In this document: piece after piece, positions 1 through 7,945 of the stretch
Numbering within the stretch: position 1 is the stretch's first letter
How the letters are laid out: each line of letters begins with the position of its first letter
DNA from: Psychrobacter immobilis
GTDB lineage: Bacteria > Pseudomonadota > Gammaproteobacteria > Pseudomonadales > Moraxellaceae
Length of the DNA stretch: 39,104 nucleotides
Reading direction: 5' to 3'
Assembly: GCF_904846285.1 (NCBI RefSeq)
Contig: NZ_CAJHAD010000025.1
Location: 1 to 39,104, forward strand
Notes under the pieces: model-generated
What the model saw: only the letters and a program-made list of their open reading frames with translations
What the model was told of the DNA's origin: nothing
Database searches by the model: none
Program-made: the position numbers and the translations under genes

Positions 1-72
1 CAAGGTTGGGTGGAGAATAATCTACCTAAGCTATTTCATGATATGGGTTGTACTAATTTTATTGTGGACTGA
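1..72 (+). CDS. C-terminal end of an unidentified protein (partial)
   Basis: Frame 1 is open from the first base of the window to a TGA at 70-72 and encodes the last 23 residues of a protein ending in CTNFIVD. The body of the gene lies outside the window, so no family can be named. No clear terminator hairpin follows before the next gene at 218. The call rests only on an open frame reaching the window edge, so it could be chance. Confidence 0.4.
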   Translation, partial: QGWVENNLPKLFHDMGCTNFIVD

Positions 73-217
73 CTATAAGTAAAAGTATTATTATCAGAAA
101 ATTGCTCGTTAATAAAAAATGTTCAAAATACCTACATTTGGTTAAAAGCCTTAAATTACTTAGCCTATTAAAAAGTAGTGATTAACCCACTATATAAATC
201 ATAAGGAAGAGAATTAT

Positions 218-931
218 ATGAAACCAAACATTAAGAGTGGTTTTATCAATGGTCGTAAGCTGACGTTGCTTGCATCCATTATGTATATCAGCTTAATCGG
301 TACTGCTTGTACAGATAAAGAAGTGGTAGTACAAAATATTGATGAAAACGCTGCTGATACCGTATTGGTTGAGGAAGTAGTAGCAGAGCCTTTAGGGGTT
401 GAAATACAGAAAAACTCTGACAATCTTGTTAAAACGGTTGATGAAAAATCAAGTGAAACTCAAGGTGATCCAACAACAGCAGAGTTACCAAAATCTGCCG
501 AAGTTCTTGACGGCACTGTTAAAGAAGTATTGGTTAGTGGTATTAAAATAATTAGCGGTGACTCGTTTAGCGCAGTGGATGAAAGCGGCAAACGTATAAC
601 GGTGAAGCTAACGGGCATTAAAGCACCTAAGATTGGGGAACCATTAGGTCAAGAAAGTGCTGATCGACTTAAAGACTGTATTGAGATGGATACAGCCTTG
701 CTTCTTGTTCAGGTTGCTCATGCGACAGACAAAGAAGGTAGAACCTTAGCGGATTTAGATTCAGGTCCCATGAACTGCAACATTAATCAGATAGAGGAAG
801 GAATGGCTTTTATGTATGAAGGTGAGAATGATAATGTAAGTGATGAAAGGCATCCTGTCTATAAAGATATGCATGATGACGCGTTAGAGAATAAACGAGG
901 TCTTTGGGCGCTGAAAGAATCGTATCAATAA
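218..931 (+). CDS. SNase-fold lipoprotein with degenerate active site
   Basis: The 237-residue protein starts with a lipoprotein signal peptide whose lipobox LIGTAC places the modified Cys at residue 31. An acidic, low-complexity linker follows to about residue 100, then a staphylococcal nuclease-like domain at about 105-235. Against the known SNase active site, the Asp21 equivalent (D115) and the Arg87 equivalent (R175, in DKEGR) are present. The Arg35, Asp40 and Glu43 positions are all Lys (K130, K135, K138), so nuclease activity is unlikely by family knowledge. The typical C-terminal NKRGLW motif is kept. The start at 218 is supported by an AAGGA ribosome site about 10 bases upstream. It is clearly paralogous to the next gene, 109 bp downstream. 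A binding or structural role at the envelope is an inference. Confidence 0.8.
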   Translation: MKPNIKSGFINGRKLTLLASIMYISLIGTACTDKEVVVQNIDENAADTVLVEEVVAEPLGVEIQKNSDNLVKTVDEKSSETQGDPTTAELPKSAEVLDGTVKEVLVSGIKIISGDSFSAVDESGKRITVKLTGIKAPKIGEPLGQESADRLKDCIEMDTALLLVQVAHATDKEGRTLADLDSGPMNCNINQIEEGMAFMYEGENDNVSDERHPVYKDMHDDALENKRGLWALKESYQ

Positions 932-1040
932 AGAGCCAGAAGATAGGCGGTTGCTGTTATATGTAGTAAAGCCTGACTAATACTAATAGACGCTAATACT
1001 GGTATTTAATAATCAATTGTAAATTTAAGGCGTTTATTGT

Positions 1041-1763
1041 ATGAAATCAAAGATTAAGAGTGGTTTAAGCAATGGTCGCAATCTGACGTTACTCACATCT
1101 GTCATGTGTATCAGTCTAATCGGCACTGGTTGCGCTGATAAAGAGGTAGTGGCACAGGAAATAGATGAGAGTGCTGTCGATACAGTAGTGGTAGTTGATG
1201 AAGCACCAGAGGTCGTTGAGGTCATAGAAGTCGATACCAGTATCACCGATGAAGCTGATGAGAAATCTAAAGTAGAGGCTGCTCCAGCCAAAGCCGCAGG
1301 TAAAGTGAGCGATGATGCTGGAAAAGCATTTTTAGTTAGTGATATTAAAGTGATTGATGGTGATATATTTACAGCAATCAGAGAAAACGGTAAGAAAATC
1401 ACAGTAAGAATGGCTAGGCTAGATGCGCCTGAGATTGGGCAAGATTTGGCGGATGATAGCGCTGAACAATTACGCGCTTGTCTTGCAAGTGGCAATGCGC
1501 TTATAACTGTTCTAGCAACCAATTCAATAGATGATAAAGCTAGAACTTTAGCAAAGGTTGAGTCTGCTGAGCTAAATTGCAATCAGCAGCAAATTGAAAC
1601 AGGTATGGCGTGGATGTATGACAAGCATGATGAGGATTTAGCTTCGGAAGACTATATGCTCTACGTATTCGCAAATAGAGGTGCGCTTGATAATAAACGT
1701 GGTCTTTGGGAGAAGGTTGAGGCAGAAAGACCGTGGGCATACCGTGAGCGTCTAGGTAAATAA
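1041..1763 (+). CDS. SNase-family (thermonuclease-like) lipoprotein
   Basis: The 240-residue paralogue of the preceding gene has a nearly matching N-terminus (NGR-LTLL-S, LIGTGC lipobox, Cys31) and a similar acidic linker rich in Val, Asp and Glu. The SNase-like domain occupies about residues 100-235. Here the catalytic set aligns well: D108 (Asp21), R123 (Arg35), D128 and E131 within RLDAPE (Asp40, Glu43), and R168 (Arg87). This copy could therefore be an active calcium-dependent nuclease tethered to the outer membrane. The linker is rich in charged repeats and probably extends the domain from the membrane. The start at 1041 follows a TAAGG site. The gene converges on mopR, with a small hairpin in between. 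Confidence 0.82.
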   Translation: MKSKIKSGLSNGRNLTLLTSVMCISLIGTGCADKEVVAQEIDESAVDTVVVVDEAPEVVEVIEVDTSITDEADEKSKVEAAPAKAAGKVSDDAGKAFLVSDIKVIDGDIFTAIRENGKKITVRMARLDAPEIGQDLADDSAEQLRACLASGNALITVLATNSIDDKARTLAKVESAELNCNQQQIETGMAWMYDKHDEDLASEDYMLYVFANRGALDNKRGLWEKVEAERPWAYRERLGK

Positions 1764-1774
1764 TCTAAAAGCTC

Positions 1775-1795
1775 CAACCCTTAGGTTCAGGGTTG
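1775..1795. terminator. Hairpin between convergent genes
   Basis: CAACCCT (1775-1781) and AGGGTTG (1789-1795) form a perfect 7-bp stem with a 7-base loop between the convergent nuclease-like gene and mopR. The T-rich run after it is better on the minus strand (GAGCTTTTAG), so it may end mopR transcription. No long T tract is present, which keeps confidence moderate. Confidence 0.4.
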
Positions 1796-1834
1796 ATATC
1801 TCCAAAATAAAAATTACCACTCAAAGAACTGCTG

Positions 1835-3664
1835 TCACGTACTAGTTTGACCAGCTTTACTCAGTCGATAGTCGAGCTTGGCTCGGCTAATATTAAGCAG
1901 TCGAGCAGCTTTAGAGACATTACCATCACATTTATTTAAAGCCGCCTGAATAAGCTTGTCATTAAAATCTTCTAGATCAAAATCTTCATGAAATAGATTT
2001 TCAAGAGAGCCATTAATGATGCCGTTATCAGTGAGATGTAAGCTACCACTGGTAGAAGATATCTTAAGTTTTTGCTCACTACGGCTATCGGTTTCTTTAA
2101 CACTAGGTAGTAATAAGTCGCTGGCATCAATCCAGTGCTGACCTTCATTAAGGATGACTGCGCGTTCAGTGACGTTCTGAAGTTCACGTATATTACCTGG
2201 CCAAGTATGCAAACTAAGATGTTCACGAGCTTGATCGGTAAAGCCTTGAATGTCTTTTTGATACATGGCTGCATACTTTTGCATAAAGAATTTTGCTAAT
2301 AATAGTATGTCTTGCTTACGCTCTCTTAAAGGAGGGAGGTGGATAGGGAAAGTACTTAATCGATAATAAAGGTCTTGGCGAAACTTGCCTTGCGCGACTG
2401 CTGTCTCCAAGTCTTCATTGGTTGCTACGATAACTCGAATATCAACCGCTATATCAATATAACTACCGACATGGTTGAGTACGCCTTCTTGTAATACTCG
2501 TAATAATGAGGCTTGTGCTCTAGGTGAGAGTTCAACTGCTTCATCTAAAAACAACGTCCCAGAACTCGCTGCTTCAATTTTTCCCTTACGAGTTTGTGTT
2601 GCCCCGGTAAAAGCCCCTTTTTCAACCCCGAATAGCTCAGACTCTATAAGATCTGCAGGAATACTGGCACAATTTATAGCGATGAATGGGTTTTCACTAC
2701 GATCACTGGCTTCATGAAGAGCGGTGGCAAAGACTTCTTTACCAACACCTGTCTCTCCTTGCAATAAAACCGTCGCTTTGGTTTTAGCAACCTTTTTCAT
2801 CAAAGTAGTGGCTTTTTTAAACGAGGGCGACTCGCCAATGGCAGAAAAAAATCCTTCTGGATTTATACGCAGATTAGGGTTTTGTCTTTTTATCTCATCA
2901 AAATTGCTACGGCGTTCAAATAACTCAGTATTGAGGCGTTCGGTATTAAAAAACCTTTCAAGATCAGTTTCCTCGTCCCACTCCTCTAATGGTCTACCTT
3001 CGATACGACAGCAATCAAATCCCATTGCCGCACATTGCACTTCTTTAAAAGCAATCTGCCGACCAAAAAAATAGCTGGTATAGCCGCTAGCATATCCAAG
3101 CGAGCTGAAACAAACCGGTTTGTCAGATAAACCATTAAACTTCTTGTAGTAGGCCACTTCAAATGAGTTGTACCAATCGAAACTGGCAAAAAACTTCCCA
3201 TTATCGAAATCTACTACCATTTTATCTGGAACTACTTTGACCATGCCGCGTATGGCATGTAGCTGTGGTCCAGATAAAAAAACCTCTTTCCAGCTACCTT
3301 CCGGACGCAACTTTTTACTTATTTCTGCATCTTGCACACCCGCATAATAGCCGTAGCGAAAAAAAAGCCGCTGCATGATATCACTGCCTAACGTCATACT
3401 TATATCTTCACGCAATTGCCACAGCGCATGGGCATGACTGAGTACCATGCGTTGACCGCCAAACCAGATTTTTCCTGCATGAACATCGAACTCAAGATTG
3501 GTTAATAAGTCTTCAATGCTTTTAGAAAACTTAAGCTCTGTTGTACTAATATCTTCATCTTTTGCTAATGGTTCAAGAACAGCTATACCATCTGTCATTT
3601 TTGAAGGATGAAGGCTATTGGAGTGTTCGCAATTATTATCTTTACTATGGAAATACTTTGACAT
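1835..3664 (-). CDS. mopR: MopR/DmpR-type phenol-sensing sigma-54 activator
   Basis: The 609-residue protein has the full DmpR/XylR/MopR layout: an effector domain with V4R (about 50-230), a short linker, an AAA+ sigma-54 domain (about 275-515) and a C-terminal Fis-type helix-turn-helix (about 570-605). Walker A is GETGVGK (303-309), the sigma-54 contact loop GAFTGA is at 350-355, and Walker B ends LFLDE (371-375). In the sensor domain, H136 and W164 match the phenol-contacting H106 and W134 of Acinetobacter MopR. C185, E208, C211 and C219 match its zinc ligands C155, E178, C181 and C189. All six sit at a constant offset of 30, so the pocket is probably intact and phenol-type. The start at 3664 has AAGGAT 11 bases upstream. 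The gene is read away from the hydroxylase operon it should activate. Its own promoter was not identified. Confidence 0.95.
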   Translation of the reverse strand: MSKYFHSKDNNCEHSNSLHPSKMTDGIAVLEPLAKDEDISTTELKFSKSIEDLLTNLEFDVHAGKIWFGGQRMVLSHAHALWQLREDISMTLGSDIMQRLFFRYGYYAGVQDAEISKKLRPEGSWKEVFLSGPQLHAIRGMVKVVPDKMVVDFDNGKFFASFDWYNSFEVAYYKKFNGLSDKPVCFSSLGYASGYTSYFFGRQIAFKEVQCAAMGFDCCRIEGRPLEEWDEETDLERFFNTERLNTELFERRSNFDEIKRQNPNLRINPEGFFSAIGESPSFKKATTLMKKVAKTKATVLLQGETGVGKEVFATALHEASDRSENPFIAINCASIPADLIESELFGVEKGAFTGATQTRKGKIEAASSGTLFLDEAVELSPRAQASLLRVLQEGVLNHVGSYIDIAVDIRVIVATNEDLETAVAQGKFRQDLYYRLSTFPIHLPPLRERKQDILLLAKFFMQKYAAMYQKDIQGFTDQAREHLSLHTWPGNIRELQNVTERAVILNEGQHWIDASDLLLPSVKETDSRSEQKLKISSTSGSLHLTDNGIINGSLENLFHEDFDLEDFNDKLIQAALNKCDGNVSKAARLLNISRAKLDYRLSKAGQTST

Positions 3665-3841
3665 ATCAGATGCAATCCTTGCAAGCGGCTGGGTGACATC
3701 TATCCTTGAACAATTATTGGCTATTTATAGTCATTAAGAAGGTAGTGAGTAGCAAAATTTTTCTTTAGATAAAACTCTATTATTCATCATCACACATATA
3801 TTTGAATGGTGCAATTGGCTTTATATAAATACAGCTAATGC

Positions 3842-3856
3842 TCAGCTGTGAGCTGA
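3842..3856. promoter_or_regulatory. Palindrome, candidate upstream activator site 1
   Basis: TCAGCT and AGCTGA flank a GTG spacer in a perfect 6+3+6 inverted repeat. Its centre is about 197 bp before the predicted sigma-54 start. That is near the range where DmpR/XylR-type activators bind, but the sequence is not a close match to the published TTGA-type consensus, so the assignment is an inference. Confidence 0.35.
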
Positions 3857-3885
3857 ATATTAATCGATAAACGATATGAAAATAA

Positions 3886-3903
3886 CTTCATCATTTCATG
3901 AAG
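3886..3903. promoter_or_regulatory. Palindrome, candidate upstream activator site 2
   Basis: CTTCAT and ATGAAG form a perfect 6-bp inverted repeat around CATTTC, centred about 150 bp before the predicted transcription start. With the palindrome at 3842-3856 it is the best visible candidate for MopR binding in the divergent region. The distance fits enhancer-type activation; the sequence identity of the site is unproven. Confidence 0.35.
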
Positions 3904-3988
3904 CTATAAAAATTTTTAATCAAATGATGAATTTATTATAAGCTTAACTATGATGAAAAAACAGGTATTAATATAAAAATACTATATA

Positions 3989-4001
3989 AATCAACAGGTT
4001 A
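3989..4001 (+). promoter_or_regulatory. IHF binding site
   Basis: The 13 bases AATCAACAGGTTA match the IHF consensus WATCAANNNNTTR at every defined position. The site lies between the candidate activator palindromes and the -24 element, about 45-57 bp upstream of the predicted start. An IHF bend sits in the same place in the Pu and Po promoters of XylR and DmpR systems, where it brings the activator to sigma-54 polymerase. Confidence 0.65.
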
Positions 4002-4019
4002 TATTATATTATTGAGAGT

Positions 4020-4034
4020 TGGCACGCAACTTGT
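4020..4034 (+). promoter_or_regulatory. Sigma-54 (-24/-12) promoter of the phenol hydroxylase operon
   Basis: TGGCACG, four bases, then TTGT reproduces the sigma-54 consensus TGGCACG-N4-TTGC except for the last base. The GG (4021-4022) and GT (4033-4034) dinucleotides are separated by exactly 10 bases. The predicted transcription start is near 4046, some 54 bp before dmpK. It faces dmpK and lies upstream of an operon whose divergent regulator is a sigma-54 activator, which makes the assignment strong. Confidence 0.88.
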
Positions 4035-4099
4035 ATTGTATTAAATAGAAGAAAAAGATTTTTCAAGCTAATCGTAAAACATCATAAAAGGAATTTAGG

Positions 4100-4414
4100 A
4101 TGAATTCAGACACCGCTCCATTAAATAGCTCTCAAGATGCTATTCCTTCTTTCAATGATCTTCCCAAATACGTTCGCGTTAGAAGCGCCCCAGATGCCAA
4201 GTTTGTCATGTTTGACTTTGCTATTGGGGAGTCGAGCTTGTTTGTTGAATTGGTACTCCCTCCCGCAAGCTTTGAAGAATTTTGTGCCAATAATAATGTC
4301 ATAACGATGACGCCTGAACAGATGCGCTTCAACGATGAAGAAGAAGACAAATGGCGTTACGGCACCGAGCCTACTCTGGTCGGTCACAATCATTCAGAGG
4401 CTAGAAGTCACTAG
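4100..4414 (+). CDS. dmpK: Phenol hydroxylase assembly subunit DmpK
   Basis: This 104-residue acidic protein is the first gene of a dmpKLMNOP-type operon and matches the PHK/DmpK/PoxA family, including the YVRVRS and FDFAIGE-S-FVEL stretches. In this family the small K protein is needed for assembly of active multicomponent phenol hydroxylase, probably for iron loading of the oxygenase, and is not part of the purified enzyme. AAGGA lies about 9 bases before the ATG at 4100. The gene is 49 bp from dmpL and is first after the sigma-54 promoter. Confidence 0.9.
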   Translation: MNSDTAPLNSSQDAIPSFNDLPKYVRVRSAPDAKFVMFDFAIGESSLFVELVLPPASFEEFCANNNVITMTPEQMRFNDEEEDKWRYGTEPTLVGHNHSEARSH

Positions 4415-4463
4415 TTAAACCCAACTTAATCACTATGAGCCATTCTATTAAGGATAATTGAAT

Positions 4464-5474
4464 ATGTCTTTAGAAATTAAAACCTCCAACCTTGAACCTA
4501 TCCGCCATACCTTTGCCAATATTGCTCGGCGCTTTGGCGAGAAGCCTGCGACGCGCTATCAAGAAGCGACCTATGACGCCCAAGGTACCACAAACTTTCA
4601 TTATAAGCCGCTATGGGATGCTGACAAAACTTTGAATGACAAGACTCATTCTGTGATTCAAATGGAGGATTGGTATGACCTTAAAGATCCGCGTCAATTT
4701 TACTATGGTACTTATGTGCAAAACCGTGCACGCCTACAAGATACTGCAGAGGGTAACTACAAGTTCTTTGAAAAACGTGAGCTTGTAGATAATCTGGATG
4801 AAAAGGTATTAGAAGCCATTACTTTTGGTCTGATACCGCTACGCCATGTTGAGCAAACCGCTAATCTAAACTATATGTATGGCGCGGCCTATGGTTATGG
4901 CACCGCAATCACCCAAGCCTGTTTGTATGCTGGCATGGACAGACTGGGCATGGCGCAATATTTATCACGGATTGGCTTATTAATTGATGGAAACTCTAGT
5001 GATTCATTGCAGCAAGGCAAAGAGTACTGGATGAATGATGAAGCCTGGCAAGGTATTCGTGCCCTTTGCGAACATACCTTAATTATAAAAGATTGGTTTG
5101 AGCTCTTTATCGCACAATCGCTAGTATTAGATACGGTCATTCATGTTGTTCATTATCAGCATTTAGACAACTGGTTGGTTGAGCATAACGGTCGTGATAT
5201 TGCGATGCTGACTGAGTTTATGCAGGACTGCTTTAAAGACCTCACCGGCTGGAGTAACAGTACTATTAAAATCGTTGTTGCAGAAAGTGAAGAGAACAAG
5301 CTTCATTGCCAACAATGGTTAGAGAAATGGCAGGATAAAGTGTTGACAGCCTATCAACCTTTGATTGAGAAATTATTTGGTGCTGAGCAAGCGACAGCTG
5401 TTGTAGATGATATTCAAGCGCAATTAGCGAAACGCTGTAAAACGGTTGGACTGACTACCGAAACAGCTGCTTAA
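4464..5474 (+). CDS. dmpL: Phenol 2-monooxygenase oxygenase beta subunit DmpL
   Basis: The 336-residue protein is the beta subunit of the soluble diiron phenol hydroxylase; it pairs with DmpN and DmpO in the (alpha-beta-gamma)2 oxygenase. As expected for a beta subunit, it has the ferritin-like helical fold signature (for example RHVEQTANLNYMYGAAYGYG) but no conserved pair of ExxH iron-binding motifs. The ATG at 4464 is chosen over an upstream TTG at 4458, because AAGGAT at 4450-4455 is correctly spaced only for 4464. Length is typical of the family. It is transcribed with dmpK upstream and dmpM 69 bp downstream. Confidence 0.95.
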   Translation: MSLEIKTSNLEPIRHTFANIARRFGEKPATRYQEATYDAQGTTNFHYKPLWDADKTLNDKTHSVIQMEDWYDLKDPRQFYYGTYVQNRARLQDTAEGNYKFFEKRELVDNLDEKVLEAITFGLIPLRHVEQTANLNYMYGAAYGYGTAITQACLYAGMDRLGMAQYLSRIGLLIDGNSSDSLQQGKEYWMNDEAWQGIRALCEHTLIIKDWFELFIAQSLVLDTVIHVVHYQHLDNWLVEHNGRDIAMLTEFMQDCFKDLTGWSNSTIKIVVAESEENKLHCQQWLEKWQDKVLTAYQPLIEKLFGAEQATAVVDDIQAQLAKRCKTVGLTTETAA

Positions 5475-5543
5475 TTAAAAAAGCCTAGTTACATGAGCTT
5501 AGCTTCAACCCCAAATTTATATTAATCCTCTTAGGAGATTGTG

Positions 5544-5813
5544 ATGTCAAAGGTATATTTAGCTCTGCAAGACAATGATATGTCACGTTATATTGTGCAG
5601 GCAGTAGAAGAAGACAATCCAGAAGTAACGGTAATTTATCAGCCAGCTATGATTCGGATGGAATGTGAAGGCAGGCTCGTCGTCAATCGTGCCACGGTCG
5701 AAGAAAAAATTGGACGTGAGTGGGAAATCCAAGAGCTGCAATTAAGTCTAGTCACCTTGGGTGGTAACGTTGAAGAAGAAGAAGATTCACTGACCTTAAG
5801 TTGGAATCAGTAA
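5544..5813 (+). CDS. dmpM: Phenol hydroxylase effector (coupling) protein DmpM
   Basis: The 89-residue protein belongs to the MmoB/DmpM effector family, cofactor-free proteins that bind the oxygenase and tune electron transfer and substrate entry. It begins SKVYLALQDND and ends in a very acidic segment with several consecutive Glu residues before LTLSWNQ. AGGAG at 5533-5537 is six bases before the ATG at 5544, which is therefore preferred to the in-frame GTG three bases upstream. It sits in the canonical position between the L and N subunit genes, 50 bp before dmpN. Confidence 0.93.
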   Translation: MSKVYLALQDNDMSRYIVQAVEEDNPEVTVIYQPAMIRMECEGRLVVNRATVEEKIGREWEIQELQLSLVTLGGNVEEEEDSLTLSWNQ

Positions 5814-5863
5814 TTCTTAAAACTTATTAAATTAATCATTTAGCATTTGCTAAGGAGCACAGC

Positions 5864-7381
5864 ATGGCTACTACTAAAACAGCTAAGAAACTCAATTTAA
5901 AAGAGAAGTATCGTCTCTTGACGCGTGATCTTGATTGGGATTTTTCTTATGAAGATAAAAAAGAAGCATTTCCTTACGAAGACTTTGAAGGTATTAAGAT
6001 TACCGATTGGTCGAAGTGGGAAGACCCTTTCCGCTTGACGATGGATACTTATTGGAAGTATCAGGCAGAAAAAGAGAAAAAACTATACGCTATTTTTGAT
6101 GCATTTTCTCAGAATAATGGTCAAATGAACGTCTCAGACCCACGCTACCTTAATGCTATCAAGCTATTTTTGACAGCGGTTACGCCGTTAGAGTATCAAG
6201 CCTATCAAGGCTACGCTAGCGTAGGGCGTCAGTTCAGTGGTATTGGGGCACGTATCGCTTGTCAGATGCAGTCTATCGATGAGTTGCGTCATGTTCAAAC
6301 CCAAGTCCATGCCATGAGTCACTTTAACAAGTATTTCAACGGTTTCCAGGATTGGAGCCATATGCATGACCGCGTTTGGTACTTATCTGTTCCTAAATCT
6401 TTCTTTGAAGATGCGCGTTCAGCAGGACCGTTTGAGTTCTTATTGGCAATATCGTTCTCGTTTGAGTATGTGTTAACCAACCTGTTGTTTGTACCTTTCA
6501 TGTCTGGTGCAGCCCACAATGGTGACATGGCTACCGTCACTTTTGGCTTTAGTGCCCAATCGGATGAAGCACGTCATATGACACTAGGACTCGAGATTAT
6601 CAAGTTCTTGCTAGAGCAGCACGAAGACAACTTGCCAATCGTACAAAAATGGATTGATAAGTGGTTTTGGCGTGGCACCCGTCTACTGTCTATCGTAGGT
6701 ATGATGATGGATTATATGTTGCCAAACAAAGTCATGTCATGGAAAGAGGCATGGGAAGTTTACTTTGAAGATGCTGGCGGCGCGTTGTTTGATGATTTAG
6801 CTCGCTACGGTATTCGTCCACCAAAATATGTTGAAGTCATTGAAAAAGAGAAAGAGCACATCTCGCATCAAGCATGGTGGATATTCTATAACTTCGGTCA
6901 TGCTTCAGGTTTCCATACTTGGATCCCAACAGACAATGAGCTTGATTGGCTCAGTGAAAAATATCCTGATACGTTCGATAAGTACTATCGTCCACGCTGG
7001 GAGTTGGCAAAAAAACTTGAATCGGAAGGAAAACGTTTCTATAGCAAAGGTTTACCACAGTTATGTCAGATATGCCAAGTACCGATGACCTTTACTGAGA
7101 TGAACGACGATCCAGGTCAGTTCAGCTATCGTACCAGTGTTTATAACGATGACCGCTATCATATGTGTTCAGATGGCTGTAAAGATATTTTCGATGATGA
7201 GCCTGAAAAGTATGTGCAAGCATGGTTACCTGTACATCAGATTTTGCAAGGTAACTGTGGCGGTCCTGAGTTAGATGACATTCTTACTGAGTACTATCGC
7301 ATGAATATTGGTGTCGATAACATGGACTTTAAAGGTTCTGTCGATGAAGCAAACTGGAATAAATGGAAAGGTGTGGCTTAA
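5864..7381 (+). CDS. dmpN: Phenol 2-monooxygenase oxygenase alpha subunit DmpN
   Basis: The 505-residue protein is the catalytic diiron subunit that hydroxylates phenol to catechol. The carboxylate-bridged iron ligands are visible as E110, E140 and H143 (in DELRH), E201, and E235 and H238 (in DEARH), the two-half pattern of bacterial multicomponent monooxygenases. A C-terminal cysteine set, C401/C404 (CQIC) and C435/C439 (CSDGC), forms the YHS-type zinc site known in phenol hydroxylase alpha subunits. The start at 5864 follows AAGGAG with good spacing. All expected residues are present and length is standard, so it should be active. The 132-bp gap to dmpO is the longest in the operon and contains a CatM-like palindrome. 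Confidence 0.96.
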   Translation: MATTKTAKKLNLKEKYRLLTRDLDWDFSYEDKKEAFPYEDFEGIKITDWSKWEDPFRLTMDTYWKYQAEKEKKLYAIFDAFSQNNGQMNVSDPRYLNAIKLFLTAVTPLEYQAYQGYASVGRQFSGIGARIACQMQSIDELRHVQTQVHAMSHFNKYFNGFQDWSHMHDRVWYLSVPKSFFEDARSAGPFEFLLAISFSFEYVLTNLLFVPFMSGAAHNGDMATVTFGFSAQSDEARHMTLGLEIIKFLLEQHEDNLPIVQKWIDKWFWRGTRLLSIVGMMMDYMLPNKVMSWKEAWEVYFEDAGGALFDDLARYGIRPPKYVEVIEKEKEHISHQAWWIFYNFGHASGFHTWIPTDNELDWLSEKYPDTFDKYYRPRWELAKKLESEGKRFYSKGLPQLCQICQVPMTFTEMNDDPGQFSYRTSVYNDDRYHMCSDGCKDIFDDEPEKYVQAWLPVHQILQGNCGGPELDDILTEYYRMNIGVDNMDFKGSVDEANWNKWKGVA

Positions 7382-7454
7382 TTTAAGCACCGCTATTAAC
7401 CAATATATGGTTATTAAACTATAAGCTGGAGCAGCTCTGGAGTTAATGGTAGGG

Positions 7455-7469
7455 ATACCTATTAGGTAT
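7455..7469. promoter_or_regulatory. CatM/BenM-like operator inside the phenol operon
   Basis: The 15-base palindrome ATACC-TATTA-GGTAT fits the CatM/BenM recognition pattern ATAC-N7-GTAT. It differs by one central base from the palindrome at 16685-16699 in the catB-catM interval. It sits in the unusually long gap between dmpN and dmpO. A weak promoter-like pair (TTAACT, 17 bp, TATAGT) lies on the minus strand beside it, pointing antisense into the end of dmpN. Binding and function are inferred; it could also be a short mRNA hairpin. Confidence 0.5.
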
Positions 7470-7513
7470 AGACCAGTGCTGCTAAACCAGAAAATATTGA
7501 TAAGGAAGTTTTT

Positions 7514-7876
7514 ATGGCAGTTCAAGCAATCCGCCCTGATTACACGGGCGAAGTCATGGATAAGCAGGAAAATTTTGGTGGCAATATCTTAGTATTTATT
7601 GGTTGGGATGAGCATTTACTGTTTTGTTCCGCTAAGTCCTTTCCATTACCACCAACGATGACCTTCAAAGATTTTAAAGCTGGTGTACTACCTGAAGGCT
7701 TTGATCAACATCCTGATTTCGAACATATCAAGTGGGATGAAGTGCAGTGGAATTTAAATGGTGAGATGGTCACACCATCAGATGAGCAAACACTCGAAGA
7801 AATCGGTTTTGACCATAAGTCACTACTGCGTTTTAAAACGCCAGGCTTAAATGGTTGGAATGGAACTGGAGTATAG
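7514..7876 (+). CDS. dmpO: Phenol 2-monooxygenase oxygenase gamma subunit DmpO
   Basis: The 120-residue protein is the small gamma subunit of the oxygenase component, which packs on the outside of the alpha-beta core and is required for a stable enzyme. Family stretches such as RPDYTGEVMDKQENFGGN and FLIFIGWD-type segments are visible near the N-terminus. The start at 7514 is preceded by TAAGGAAG. The gene follows dmpN after 132 bp and precedes dmpP by 69 bp. Length and sequence are normal for PHO subunits. Confidence 0.92.
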   Translation: MAVQAIRPDYTGEVMDKQENFGGNILVFIGWDEHLLFCSAKSFPLPPTMTFKDFKAGVLPEGFDQHPDFEHIKWDEVQWNLNGEMVTPSDEQTLEEIGFDHKSLLRFKTPGLNGWNGTGV

Positions 7877-7945
7877 AGTTGATTGAGCAAAGCAATTAAA
7901 TAACTCTAGTAAAAATTGTTAATAAATACTGCAAGGGAGAGCGCT

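Noticed and set aside
1034..1582. Minus-strand open frame rich in Ser, Thr and Ala opposite the second nuclease-like gene
   Set aside because: It is the complement of the acidic linker and domain of a real gene; its low complexity is a by-product of that coding sequence.
3706..3720. TTGAACAATTATTGG resembling half of a XylR/DmpR activator site
   Set aside because: Only the left half fits the consensus, and it lies about 340 bp from the hydroxylase start and close to the mopR start codon. Too weak to call.
4458..4463. TTG start for dmpL two codons upstream
   Set aside because: It is only two bases from the AAGGAT ribosome site; the ATG at 4464 is correctly spaced.
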